DNA of 64,000 nucleotides from Trichodesmium sp050015995 (GTDB taxonomy: Bacteria; Cyanobacteriota; Cyanobacteriia; Cyanobacteriales; Microcoleaceae). The notes under the pieces are model-generated. The model ran no database searches, had not been told where the DNA came from, and was given only the letters and a program-made list of their open reading frames with translations. Position numbers and translations under genes: made by a program. The stretch spans positions 116,483 to 180,482 of the forward strand of contig NZ_JBNHEP010000223.1 in assembly GCF_050015995.1 (NCBI RefSeq). The letters run 5' to 3'. Shown here piece after piece: positions 46,850 through 56,925 of the stretch (position 1 is its first letter; each line of letters begins with the position of its first letter).

Positions 46850-49330
46850 ATGGCTTACTTGAACAGAAAACCTGCTAAAAATCAGAAATATATAGACAAT
46901 AATCAATCTGTTGAAATCAATGTAGAAGAAGTTGAACAGCTAAAATGTTTGTTCGATTTATTAGCTGACCTAAACTTAATTGATGTTCCTGAAGATTTGA
47001 CAGATAAGTCTATTGAGTCTAAACAGCATATAAGTTTTCTGGAAAAGGAAGCTATTCAAATTGAAAATCAGGATGACTCTATCAATCATTCTCTTCAAAA
47101 AGAGTCTTCTCAAAATCACGATAATATTATAGATGTAGAAAATATATATACTAATAATCAAACAAAAATATTAACTAGAGAAGAATTATTACTTTTACCA
47201 GAAAATAAACTAGAAAAAACATCGGAATTTTCAAATAATTATCAACAATATAATGCAGAACTAGAAGCATTTGAAGCTTTACAGAATCTATTATTTGGCT
47301 CAAAAGTAGCTCGATTAATTCGGAGGCTAAATAATAACTTAGGAAACAAAAGTTTCGATTATCATCAAAATGGATTAAATAATCTATTCGATCCTTTATT
47401 ATTAGAAAATTTATTCACTCATTTAGGTCAAACAGAAGGAGAAATTATAGAAAAAATTACCCCAGTAATTGACCAAGCTATACAAAAAAGATTTAGACAA
47501 GATCGAGAAGCAATAAGTTCTGCACTAGCTCCGATATTATCTCCGGCAATAGCAATACAAATAAATCAAGAACCTCAACTAATAGCTGAGGCATTAGCAC
47601 CAATTATTGATATTATTCTGACTAAGAAAATAGAACAAGACCAACAGTCAATTATTGAAGTTTTAGCACCTTTATTGCCAGCAGTAATTTCCTATACAAT
47701 ACAGAATTATCCTCAAGAAATTGCTAAGGCATTAGCACCAGAAATGGGAGCTGCAATTAGAGAACAAATTAGGATAGATAGGCGACAAATTTCTCAAGCA
47801 TTAGCACCAGAAATGGGTACAGTAATTAAAGACCAAATTTCCCTAGAGCAAAATTCCATCGTAGATGCTCTATATCCTGTTATTGGCAGTACCATTTCTA
47901 AATACATGACCGAAGCAATTCGAGAAATTAATGACAAAATTTCAGATACATTTAGTTTCAAGGGAATAAGACGAAAAATTCAAGCAATTTTTCAAGGAGT
48001 TTCTGAGGGAGAACTTATGCTCTCAGAAATAATGGTTTTTACTGTTCAAGCAGTATTTTTAATTCACAAAGAATCAGGTTTAGTAATTGCTGAAGCTCAA
48101 CAGTCTGGGCGAGAAAAATTAGAATCAGAAATGGTGGCGGGAATGTTAACAGCCATCCGGAGTTTTGTGAATGATTGTATTGTTCAGTCTGGAGATATTT
48201 CAGAATTGAATGAGATTGAATATGGAGATTCAAAAATAATCTTAGAAGTGGCTGGACATTGTTATTTAGCAGTAGTAATTAAGGGAGAACCTAACAAGTC
48301 ATTTATTAAAGAATTACGACAAACACTCAGCAACATTGTGATAGATTACGGTAGAGATATTAAGAATTTTGCCGGAGACCCAGATACGATTCCTAACTCA
48401 ATTAAATTACTACTAAAAGCATTAATAGACATAGATGTACAAGAAAATCAGAAACTCTCTGTTTCTCAACCACCTACTGCCCTATTAATAATTTTTGGAT
48501 TAATTGTAAGTTTAATTCTCATTCCTTGGGGAATCTATCAGTATTACAGTAGAGTTTATCGAAATGTTGAAGTAAGAACTACTCAAGGTTGGGCGAATAT
48601 TCCAGAGTTAGCCTTTTATAGTTTAAATGCAGAAGTAAAAAGAGGTTCTTTAACTCTAACTGGGCGACTGCCAAATCAAAATTTACGCAATCAAGCAGTA
48701 GAAATAGCTCAAAAACAGGCTGACCTTTATAATCTAGAACTAGATAATCAAATAGTAGCGATAGAAATACCACCCGACCCCTCGGAAGTAAGCGGTGAAG
48801 TAGAGCGAATGACAAAAGCATTAAATCAAATGGAAGGCGTGTCCATCACCAGTAACTATACAGAAGATAAAGTGACTGTGAAAGGAACAGTGATGGATAT
48901 GGCAGATACTCAGAAAATAATTAGAAAAATTGAGCAAGTCCCCGGAGTCCAATCTGTCATTACCACAATTAAACTAAGTCCACTAAAACTGAAAACTCGT
49001 ATCTATTTCGATCTAGGTTCAGCTAAACTTGAGCCTACTTATGCAGAGACAATGGCCGAAATTAAAGAATTTCTCAGTCAATACCCTCAAAAACATCTTA
49101 GGATAATAGGTCATACAGATCGTACTGGCAATCCAGAGAGCAACCAAAAATTGGCCATACAAAGAGCCAATATAGTCAGAGATGCTTTGGTCAAACAAGG
49201 AGTGGAGGCCAGACGATTACAAGTAACTGGACAAACAAACTCTCCTCAAGATGTAGAGTACAATCAGCCACTATTATTGAGTAGGTGTGTAACATTTGAT
49301 TTGTTTGAAGCAACTGCAGAAGACAACTGA
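46850..49330 (+). CDS. Envelope-spanning OmpA-family protein with roadblock-like cytoplasmic domain
   Basis: The protein has 826 aa. Residues 1 to about 140 are acidic and disordered; near 145 is LLFGSKVARLIRRL. Residues 197-347 hold repeats of the type EALAPIL / KALAPEMGAAIREQI. Residues about 395-507 (AVFLIHKESGLVIAEAQQ, then VAGMLTAIRSFV and YLAVVIKGEP) look like a roadblock/longin-type domain. One transmembrane helix (about 542-564) is followed by two BON-like repeats (586-705) and an OmpA peptidoglycan-binding domain (714-826; GHTDRTG, LAIQRANIVRDAL). Inferred topology: N-terminus in the cytoplasm, C-terminus in the periplasm bound to the cell wall. It lies between the coiled-coil gene and a Ras-like GTPase, so the roadblock-like part may regulate that GTPase. 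No signal peptide. Confidence 0.82.
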   Translation: MAYLNRKPAKNQKYIDNNQSVEINVEEVEQLKCLFDLLADLNLIDVPEDLTDKSIESKQHISFLEKEAIQIENQDDSINHSLQKESSQNHDNIIDVENIYTNNQTKILTREELLLLPENKLEKTSEFSNNYQQYNAELEAFEALQNLLFGSKVARLIRRLNNNLGNKSFDYHQNGLNNLFDPLLLENLFTHLGQTEGEIIEKITPVIDQAIQKRFRQDREAISSALAPILSPAIAIQINQEPQLIAEALAPIIDIILTKKIEQDQQSIIEVLAPLLPAVISYTIQNYPQEIAKALAPEMGAAIREQIRIDRRQISQALAPEMGTVIKDQISLEQNSIVDALYPVIGSTISKYMTEAIREINDKISDTFSFKGIRRKIQAIFQGVSEGELMLSEIMVFTVQAVFLIHKESGLVIAEAQQSGREKLESEMVAGMLTAIRSFVNDCIVQSGDISELNEIEYGDSKIILEVAGHCYLAVVIKGEPNKSFIKELRQTLSNIVIDYGRDIKNFAGDPDTIPNSIKLLLKALIDIDVQENQKLSVSQPPTALLIIFGLIVSLILIPWGIYQYYSRVYRNVEVRTTQGWANIPELAFYSLNAEVKRGSLTLTGRLPNQNLRNQAVEIAQKQADLYNLELDNQIVAIEIPPDPSEVSGEVERMTKALNQMEGVSITSNYTEDKVTVKGTVMDMADTQKIIRKIEQVPGVQSVITTIKLSPLKLKTRIYFDLGSAKLEPTYAETMAEIKEFLSQYPQKHLRIIGHTDRTGNPESNQKLAIQRANIVRDALVKQGVEARRLQVTGQTNSPQDVEYNQPLLLSRCVTFDLFEATAEDN

Positions 49331-49338
49331 CTATAATT

Positions 49339-49869
49339 ATGATATCGAAAAAAATTTGTCTTGTTGGTGATTTTGGTGTGGGAAAAACTAGCCTAATTCG
49401 TCGATTTGTTGATCGGCAGTTTAGTGACCAATATCTTTCTACAGTAGGGGTAAAAATTTCTAGTAAAATAGTAAGTTTAGCCACAACAGAAGCAGAAAAA
49501 AATAATTCCTTGAAGCTATTAATTTGGGATTTAGAGGGTCATACTAAGTTTAAGGCGATCGCTCCTAGTTATTTACAAGGGGCAAGTGGAGCAATAGTTG
49601 TAGCAGATGTCACTCGTCAAGAAACTATAGATAATCTTACTGAAAGATTAGAATTATTTTTCTCAATAAATCCTCAAAGTATAGCTATATTGGGATTGAA
49701 TAAATCTGACTTAGTTGATGCAGAAATAATTAATCAACTATTATCGCAATTCAATCATCAGGAAGATGAAAGAGTCATAGCAACATATAATACATCTGCT
49801 AAAACTGGTGAAAATGTAGATGATATTTTTGATAAGTTATCTTATAGGATGATGGAAAAAACAGTTTGA
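49339..49869 (+). CDS. Ras/Rab-like small GTPase
   Basis: This 176-aa protein shows all G motifs: G1 GDFGVGKTS (10-18), G2 Thr35, G3 DLEGH (64-68), G4 NKSD (121-124) and G5 TSAK (152-155). Glycine-histidine replaces the Gly-Gln of Ras at the catalytic position, so GTP turnover may depend on a partner. It has no prenylation or membrane signal. The start is 8 bp after the OmpA-type gene, the last gene of a tight three-gene operon. Expected role: a nucleotide-dependent switch controlling an envelope or polarity function, by analogy with MglA and its roadblock partner MglB. Confidence 0.9.
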   Translation: MISKKICLVGDFGVGKTSLIRRFVDRQFSDQYLSTVGVKISSKIVSLATTEAEKNNSLKLLIWDLEGHTKFKAIAPSYLQGASGAIVVADVTRQETIDNLTERLELFFSINPQSIAILGLNKSDLVDAEIINQLLSQFNHQEDERVIATYNTSAKTGENVDDIFDKLSYRMMEKTV

Positions 49870-50612
49870 AGCAGGAATCAGTAGTTAGGAGGTAGAAAAA
49901 AAATTACAGCAGTTTTGGAGTTATGAGGTACAAAATTTTAGGACTTGGCAACAGCTCATCTGGCAACAGACAACAGAGAATGAATAAACTGTACCTCACC
50001 ATCCTCAAAATTTATGTAATTAGTTGCAGATTTAGTTCTGCATAAAGACTACAAATCTGATTATTTTGTGGTGTTATTATATGATTTATAAAAATTAATA
50101 CTTGATTTTAAAACTACTTTATAATTAAGTATTTATTCCCTAGTCGTAATACCTAATACCAATTACCAGAAACTTTGCTATACTTAGATTTGATATTTAT
50201 AAATATTATTTGTTGGAGTAAATATTCGCTATTTGGTAACTTTTGTGATAAATAAAAGTTATTTTTTCCAGCTTCTAAGTAGAGCAAGACTTTAGATAAT
50301 TGGTATGAGACTTTTTTTTCAGAATATGTAGCAAATATGAATCAGATTTGGTATTAAATCTACTTATTAAAATAATTGGGTCGCCCAACCTCGTCTTTGA
50401 AGGCGAAATGTTTTTGGAGGGTTGATCAAAATCTTCGTGACAAAAAACAACTTCTAACTTATGACTTCGTCGATCATCCCCTCCTAAGTAGAGCGTGGTA
50501 AATTTTGTGCGTTATCTATCAAATTGTCAATTAGTTCAAAAGTTAGTTATATCATTATTTTGATGCATTTTGTAGCTAAATATGCAACGTCTTTTTTTAC
50601 CTTACTCTACTT
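49870..50612. other. Intergenic DNA after the GTPase operon
   Basis: A GAGGTACA...TGTACCTCA inverted-end segment lies at about 49922-50002. The rest is AT-rich with no supported gene. Confidence 0.4.
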
Positions 50613-51020
50613 ATACTAATTCACTTTAAAGATATTACAAATAGTTTCCAACTTTAGATGTCAAATAATTGCCTCAAACTCTTGTCTTGTCAAAGTTTTT
50701 AGCCTATCCAATCTAACTTCAGAATTCAGAATTCCGTGAAACGGTATACTTATACCAATTGACTTTAAAGATATCACAAATAGTTTCCAACTTTAAATGT
50801 CAAATAATTGCCTCAAACTCTTGTATTGTCAAAGTTTTTAGCCTATCCAATCTAACTTCAGAATTCAGAATTCAGAATTCCGTAAAACAGTATACTTATA
50901 CTAATTCACTTTAAAGATATCACAAATAGTTTCCAACTTTAGATGAAATAATTTCCTAAAATTACTGTAGCATCAAAGTTTTGAGCCTATAAAATTTTAA
51001 TGCATGACTTTTGACTTTTA
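50613..51020 (+). mobile_element. Three tandem ATACCAATTCAC-type MITEs
   Basis: The copies span 50613-50747, 50752-50893 and 50898 to about 51020 (right end lost). The first two share most bases (TTTAAAGATATyACAAATAG, then CAAATAATTGCCTCAAACTC), so the doubling is recent. Each carries ATACyAATTsAC at the left and GTrAAACrGTAT at the right. Non-coding. Bases 51021-51466 contain an ATATCAAATCCGG end and nothing else identified. Confidence 0.8.
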
Positions 51021-51466
51021 ATATCAAATCCGGTAGCATTGGTGTAATTAGATAAAGAGTCAGGAGTCAGAAGTCAGAAGTCAGAAGGCGCGGAGGCGGG
51101 GAGGAAAGAGAATTTAGAAAAATTTGGCAATGGCGCTCAGATGGAACACTTTTTTATACCGAATTAAGCGAATTTGATCTAACTTGCGTGAAACGGTATT
51201 ATACCATGCATGAAAAAAGAATGTTACGAATAATCAGGGCAATAAAAAGACTTTACAGTAGATTTTCCTTTGACCAATAAGATAAGTTATGAAATCAGAA
51301 ATGGTATCAAAGCTATTCATTCTGACTCAGTCCGACCAAAAATCCCCTAGCTATTTGTAGCAAACATTTATCAAGCTTGGTATTACTAGAGAATTCTATG
51401 CAAAATTTAGAAGTCAGACTTCTAAATTATTCCTCAATAAATAAAATTTTTTAGCTTGAACTACCC

Positions 51467-53020
51467 ATGATTAACCAGTTAAAAAAACTATTGTTATCTC
51501 GTCAAACAGAGTATTTGATGATTAATTCACAGTTAAAAATTTTAGAGGTATCAAATGGGTTAAAAAAGTTTGCTGAATTTCCCAAATTAGCAATTCCTGG
51601 TGAAGATATTCAGAGTAGTTTTCCAGAATTAATAGGAACCGAAAAAATACTAGAGGAAGTAATTAATGGAAAGAGAGAAATTTTTGAATATGAAGGAGTT
51701 GCGAGGTCTCCAGAAAATAAATCTCCTCTGTATATAAATCTATCTATAATTGCAGATTTAAATCCAAATTTATCAGAAAAAAACTTAATAGTATTAGTTG
51801 AAGATGTCACAGAAAACATGGTAATGCAGCAGAAGTTAATTCAAAGTGCCAATGAATCTCATCTTTTATTAAGTGCTTTGACTGCTTCTCAGGATTATAT
51901 TAATAAAATTATTACCTATATGGCAGATGTTTTATTGGTAACAACAAGTTCTGGAGTAATTAAAACTGTGAATCATGCAGCAGAAATTTTATTTGACTAT
52001 CAGAAAGAAGAGTTGCTAGGCAAAGAAATTTCCATGATCATTCCTCAAGAAAAATTACTACATAAAGCGCGACAAAAACATCTGTTATTACAAGGGCAAG
52101 TATCTCAAGATGTAGAATTAATTTGTCAGAACAAAAGTGGAGAAAAAATTATTGTTGAATTTTCTTGTTCAGTAATTCAGACAGACGTGGAAGGAGTAGA
52201 AAATTTTGTTTATATAGGTAGAGATATTACAGAGCGGAAAAAAGAGGAAGAAGAAATACGTCAAGCTTTGGAACAAGAACGAGATTTGAGAGAAGTAAGG
52301 GGTCGTTTTTTCTCAATGGTTACTCACGAATTTGGTAATCCCTTAAATACAGTTTTATTATCTAGTCAATTGCTTCGAGCTTACGAATCTGAAATTACTG
52401 AAGCAGAAAAAAATCAATATTTACTCTACATTGAAGAATCTATACAAGAAATGCTTGAACTGCTAGAAGATGTCAGATTTATTGGTAAAGCAGATGCGGG
52501 AAAACTCAAATATAAACCAGCACCTATTGATTTGATTAAAGTCGCCTCTCATATTGTCAACTCTATCAAAGTTACTGCTAGTAGTAAACATATTATTAAC
52601 TTCACAATTAACAAAAAAAATTCCCAAAAATCTAAATCTAAATCTGACAAGAATGAGGTCCAATTTTTCTGGATGGATGAGAAACTAATTCGGCATATCT
52701 TAAATAATTTATTATCCAATGCTATTAAGTATTCACCGACAGGAGGTCAGGTAGATTTCCAGTTGACTTTGGATGAGCAAAAAGCTATTTTTTCCATCAA
52801 AGATGAGGGGATAGGTATTCCAGTTGAGAACCAAAAAAAATTATTTGAATCTTTCTACAGAGCAAGTAATGTAGGCAAAATAGCAGGAACAGGATTAGGA
52901 TTATCTATTGTTAAACAGTGCGTAGAGTTGCATAGTGGAAAAATAGATTTTTTGAGTGAAGTTGGTAAAGGAACTACTTTTATAGTGGAAATTCCATTAG
53001 AAAGAGTATATTCAAATTAG
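51467..53020 (+). CDS. PAS-domain sensor histidine kinase
   Basis: The protein has 517 aa. There is an N-terminal PAS-like region (about 12-115), a linker helix, a typical PAS/PAC domain (about 145-260; YMADVLLVTTSSGVIKTVNH, then YIGRDITERK), and HisKA with SMVTHEFGNPLN (phospho-acceptor His about 287). HATPase_c (about 395-515) follows, with NNLLSNAIKYSP, IKDEGIGIP and GTGLGLSIVKQ. No transmembrane segment, so it is cytoplasmic. All catalytic boxes look intact. No response regulator is adjacent. It follows the GTPase operon after 1.6 kb of repeats, so a functional link is uncertain. Confidence 0.92.
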   Translation: MINQLKKLLLSRQTEYLMINSQLKILEVSNGLKKFAEFPKLAIPGEDIQSSFPELIGTEKILEEVINGKREIFEYEGVARSPENKSPLYINLSIIADLNPNLSEKNLIVLVEDVTENMVMQQKLIQSANESHLLLSALTASQDYINKIITYMADVLLVTTSSGVIKTVNHAAEILFDYQKEELLGKEISMIIPQEKLLHKARQKHLLLQGQVSQDVELICQNKSGEKIIVEFSCSVIQTDVEGVENFVYIGRDITERKKEEEEIRQALEQERDLREVRGRFFSMVTHEFGNPLNTVLLSSQLLRAYESEITEAEKNQYLLYIEESIQEMLELLEDVRFIGKADAGKLKYKPAPIDLIKVASHIVNSIKVTASSKHIINFTINKKNSQKSKSKSDKNEVQFFWMDEKLIRHILNNLLSNAIKYSPTGGQVDFQLTLDEQKAIFSIKDEGIGIPVENQKKLFESFYRASNVGKIAGTGLGLSIVKQCVELHSGKIDFLSEVGKGTTFIVEIPLERVYSN

Positions 53021-53368
53021 GGAAAAGGCAATCAAGAATGGGAAATAGGAAATTAATCATTTTATACGGTTTCTCAAATTGCTGAAGTGAACAAGTATTT
53101 GATTTTAGAGAATAGGGAATAAGGAAGAGAAAAAACTACTGTACTTCATTAATTATGATAACCACTATAGCATTTATCAAATTGCTGAGATACACAAATT
53201 TTCGATTTTAGGCAACAGCGAATAGGGAATAAGGAATAGAAAAAAATACTGTACCTCATTAATATGAGAACTGCTATATATAAATTTTTTGTACAAGAAA
53301 AAATATCAGTAGTTTTCAAGATAAAAACTATCTACTTATTATGAATTTGGCAAAAAATGTTCATTTCA
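53021..53368. other. Intergenic DNA with GAGGTACA-family remnants
   Basis: Two related segments (about 53083-53150 and 53190-53275) each hold GAATAGGGAATAAGGAA and end in TGTACyTCATTAAT. No gene is supported. Confidence 0.4.
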
Positions 53369-53600
53369 TTAATGGATAATGGATAATAGATAATTACCTC
53401 TGGTTAAAACTGTAAGGGAATTGAATGTTTTCGGCTGTCGCCGACATGAAATGCGGAGCAACTTGAATTGCGGAGCTTCCCGTAGGGTGGGATGGCGAAG
53501 AAACTTCGCCATATCCAATCAACCAAGAGAAGAAAAAAATTCATTTTAGGCAATCCTTTTATTACAGAAGAGGTAATAATTAATTATTAATTATTAATTG
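53369..53600 (+). mobile_element. Composite hairpin element (GGTCGATTGGATATGG family), copy 2
   Basis: It opens TTAATGGATAATGGATAATAG, continues ATTACCTCTGGTTAAAAC, carries the hairpin GATGGCGAAG-AAA-CTTCGCCATATC, and closes with AATTATTAATTATTAATTG. Its orientation is opposite to copy 1 at its edges. No protein. Bases 53601-53920 hold nothing identified before the next gene's leader. Confidence 0.7.
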
Positions 53601-53920
53601 TTGAACATGTTTATAATTTTGCCATAGAAGGTAACTAGCTGATAATAATCATGCTAAATCAGGTCGATAGAGTATTATGAGTTTATGGAGGAGGATATGG
53701 TTTAACCTGATTTAGAATAAAATATTTTTAGTCACTAGATTTGGTATTATTGCTTTTAGAGTAGATTGGGGAAATCCTTAACTAATAATGTAGTAATATT
53801 TAAAGTCTGATAACTGACAACTAATAACTGAAATGACACCCCCTGATTAATTTTTACTACTGAATCCTGACAAAAAATGTGGTATTTTTTCTATAAAGTA
53901 AAGTTAAAAAGGAGTAATTT

Positions 53921-54502
53921 ATGGCTTTAACAGAGTCTACAATGTTGACATTGGCAACTCTAGCGCCAAATTTTCAGTTACCAGATGTGGTTTCCGGCGA
54001 GATAATTTCCCTATCAACATTTGAGGGAAAAAAAGCATTGTTAGTAATGTTTATTTGTCGTCATTGCCCATTTGTGAAACACGTTCAATTAGAACTTGCT
54101 CAAATTGGCAAAGATTACATTTCAAAAGATGTAGGAATTGTCGCTATTAGTTCCAATAATATTGAAGCTCACCCTGATGATTCTCCAGATAAACTAAAAG
54201 AAATGGCATTAGAATTAGGATTTAATTTTCCCTATTGTTTCGATGCAACTCAGGAGGTCGCAAAATCTTATACTGCTGCTTGTACTCCTGATTTTTTCTT
54301 ATTTGATGCCGACTTTAAATTAGCATATAGAGGACAATTAGATGATAGTCGGCCTAGTAATGAAAAACCAGTAACCGGAAGTGATTTACGAGCAGCTTTA
54401 GATACAGTCTTAGCAGGAAAAAATATAGGGGAAGAACAAAAGCCTAGTATCGGTTGTAATATTAAATGGAAACCAGGAAATGAGCCTTCTTATTTTGGTT
54501 AG
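53921..54502 (+). CDS. Thioredoxin-fold protein (AhpC/TSA or TlpA-like) with CRHC motif
   Basis: The protein has 193 aa and no signal peptide. The N-terminus LATLAPNFQLPDVVSGEIIS matches the entry strand of peroxiredoxin-like folds. The redox site is FICRHCPFVKHV (Cys46, Cys49). AVSSNNIEAHPDDSP-type text (AISSNNIEAHPDDSP) and CTPDFFLFDADFKLAYRGQL give the cis-proline region. A CxxC of this type suggests thiol-disulfide exchange rather than peroxidase activity. The substrate is unknown. It starts after a good Shine-Dalgarno (AAAGGAG). It stands alone between repeats and relics. Confidence 0.88.
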   Translation: MALTESTMLTLATLAPNFQLPDVVSGEIISLSTFEGKKALLVMFICRHCPFVKHVQLELAQIGKDYISKDVGIVAISSNNIEAHPDDSPDKLKEMALELGFNFPYCFDATQEVAKSYTAACTPDFFLFDADFKLAYRGQLDDSRPSNEKPVTGSDLRAALDTVLAGKNIGEEQKPSIGCNIKWKPGNEPSYFG

Positions 54503-54723
54503 AAGTAATTTTAAAGATGGTTAAAATGCTGATGCTTACCTAATATTGTCATTGCCAGGAGATAACATAAAAACTTAATCGTAAGCATTGAACTGCTAGG
54601 CATCAGCAATTAGCTAATTTCATCTAGAGCAGGAGTTATATTATGTCCGGTTAAATAGTTATAAATAAAAAGGTAGGAGTCAGAATTCTGAATTTAGAAT
54701 TCACGGTAGAAGGAGATATAAAA

Positions 54724-54858
54724 ATCAGGTATGGATTAAATAAAGGGCAAAAGGTAAGTGCTGATTTAGGTTATATTCTACTACCTGATAATGTTCGTCA
54801 GAAAGTTGCAGCAATGGCAGATAAAATTAGTCCTAACTATAATATCAAGCTTCAGTAG
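54724..54858 (+). pseudogene. PstS (phosphate-binding protein) C-terminal relic
   Basis: The frame from 54724 reads YGLNKGQKVSADLGYILLPD, NVRQKVAAMADKIS and PNYNIKLQ, then a stop at 54856. It matches the last 45 residues of cyanobacterial phosphate ABC-transporter binding proteins (GQ..S..LGYIPLP..VR.KV). There is no start and the rest is gone. The neighbouring bases 54503-54723 and 54859-55226 show no gene. One AATTAATAATTACCCC segment near 54866 resembles the edge of the composite hairpin element. Confidence 0.65.
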
Positions 54859-55226
54859 ATTTCAACAATTAATAATTACCCCTTATTATAAAGAAGAGGA
54901 TTGACCAAAAGGATTTTTTTTCTTTTTTATCCATAAATGGAGAGGCTTTATACCTTAATTTTTCGGTAAGACTAGAAAAGCAAAGGTTAGTTTGAGACGT
55001 GAAGGTTTTGATCAGATGGGGAGAGAGTTGGAACTTATTTAGCGTAAAGTTTCTATAGTCATTAGATTCAATATAACTTGAGAAAAAATCTGAAATTTTT
55101 TATTCAGAGATTGTATTTATTTAGTAGGAACAATGATTTAAGCTTGTAGTAGTATCCTACAAGCTTAAATTAGATTGAGATTAACTAAATAGAAAAACAT
55201 TCACCCAAATTTATTAGAATTTTATT

Positions 55227-56189
55227 ATGTCAAAAAAAGATTCCGACTACTCTCGCCTTTTTGATGCAGGTTGCCTTGTAGAACAGCTAATTTTTACGAT
55301 GATTTTAGGAGGAAGTTACTGGTGGTTTATCGAGAGAAAGAATATTGATTTATCTCAAGTCATATCTAATACTTCTGTGGTTTCTTGGTTCCATGAAAAG
55401 TTTCCTAACCTACCTATTCCTTTTTTAAACTCTCAAGAAAAATCAACTGAATTAAGTTCAACAAAACCATCTCCAGCAGAACTAACTAAAAATCAACCAG
55501 ACTCCTCTAAAACAAAAACACCATTACCAACTCCTTATTCAGAAAAAAAGGATGAAGAATTAACCCCAAGTCAACAACAAGGGATGGAAGTTCATGCTTA
55601 CTTCGAGAAAGGCATTAAAATCGATGAAAATAGTCCGATATTGGACTTAACAATTAGGAAAAAATGGATAGTTCCTGGAGTGGATAAAACCTACGATAAA
55701 ATTGAGCATTATGTCTTAGATGTAGAAATGGAAGAAGTAGCTAATTTCTTTACCAACATTTTAGTTGAATTTGTCAAAAAATATCCAAATATAGATGCAG
55801 TTCAATGGGATGATTATCTGGGATATCATGCAGAATTACTAGGAAAAGTAGACCGAACAGTTAACCTAACAAATTTTACCTAGCGAATGATACAAGAAAT
55901 GAAAAAAGCGAATAATTCAGTTAGTTTTGATATATGTCATCACAACCCTTATTGGGCAAAAAAATATTTTGCGGCAGACTGGGAAAAATAGTCAGTAGAT
56001 AGAGTATTTATTCAAGTTTATAATGATGAAAATTTTCAGGAAGAATTAAATTATGTGAAAAAATATGATGGTATTGCAATTAGCGATAAACAATTACATC
56101 GTCTCCAGGAATTAGTTAATGATTCTAATATTAATAGTGTGTTAGTTTTTCCGGTTCTTGAAAACCAGAATCAGCAGCTTCCCGCGTAA
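55227..56189 (+). pseudogene. Family-10-like glycosylhydrolase gene, broken
   Basis: One frame of 321 codons carries two in-frame TAG stops (55881-55883 and 55989-55991). The first 218 codons encode an N-terminal membrane anchor (FTMILGGSYWWFI), a Pro/Ser/Thr linker, and IKIDENSPILDLTIRKKWIV, then FVKKYPNIDAVQWDDYLGYH. This resembles cyanobacterial secreted family-10-like (YngK/UPF0748-type) glycosylhydrolases. After the first stop the frame goes on with VSFDICHHNPYW, DWEK-stop-SVDRVFIQVYND and YDGIAISDKQL. An internal deletion after DRTVNL is likely. Readthrough is conceivable but unsupported. Confidence 0.6.
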
Positions 56190-56287
56190 AATCAGCTTTA
56201 TAGTTTCTGCTTTATATAGCAATTCTTCTAGCTAAGAAGTCTGGTTTATTTGCTGAAAATGTCAGATTGATGATATTTACCAATTAA

Positions 56288-56543
56288 TATCAAATCCGGT
56301 TTACACACTCCGGTTTATTAAAAGGGTAAGGCAGAAGGCAGAAGGCAGGAGGCAGAAGGGTTATATCAAATCCGGTTGAATAGTTATTATATGCTTGGGG
56401 GAGATGGGGAGATAGGGAGATGGGGAAATTGAAGGATTGAAGTAATTATAGAATTATCAACATATATTATATAACCGGATTCTATATTAGAAGTATTTGG
56501 ACTAACTAGATTTTTATCACCTTTTTATAACCGGATTTGGTAT
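56288..56543 (+). mobile_element. Nested MITEs with TATCAAATCCGGT ends
   Basis: The outer element runs from TATCAAATCCGGT (56288-56300) to CCGGATTTGGTAT (56531-56543). An inner one runs from ATATCAAATCCGG (56363-56375) to CCGGATTCTATAT (56475-56487). The inverted ends match within each pair. The same ends bound the insertion in tnpB at 61072-61200. Non-coding. Confidence 0.75.
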
Positions 56544-56925
56544 AATAATTAGGGTTTGCTGAAAAACTATGCATGGGTTCGGGTAGGAGTCAGGAGTCAG
56601 GAGTCAGAATAAATGGGAATTTAGAGGAGGTAGGAGCAAGAATTGTCCCTTAATTTTTCTGCCATAGTGAGCCTTTAATATTCAATTTTTGAACCTGAGA
56701 GACCTAAAAGCTTGCACTTTTTTAGACCTAAAAAGGCTAAAATATTTATCTGTAAAGAGTTTGATATTTAATCAGCAAGCCCTAATTAAAAATTGACAAT
56801 TGATAATTACTTAATTTCAGTTTGAAAGCCTCTTCTTTTAAGAAGAAAAAGTCAAAATTTTCTTCCCTTGTCTCAATCCAATCCGTTTTAGGAAGAGGTA
56901 ATTATCAATTATCAAGTCTTGAAGA
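56544..56925. other. Intergenic DNA left of the RiPP candidate island
   Basis: It contains AGGAGTCAGGAGTC words and a degenerate edge of the composite hairpin element (about 56780-56915, GATAATTAC...AAGCCTCTTC...GGTAATTATC). No gene is supported. Confidence 0.4.
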
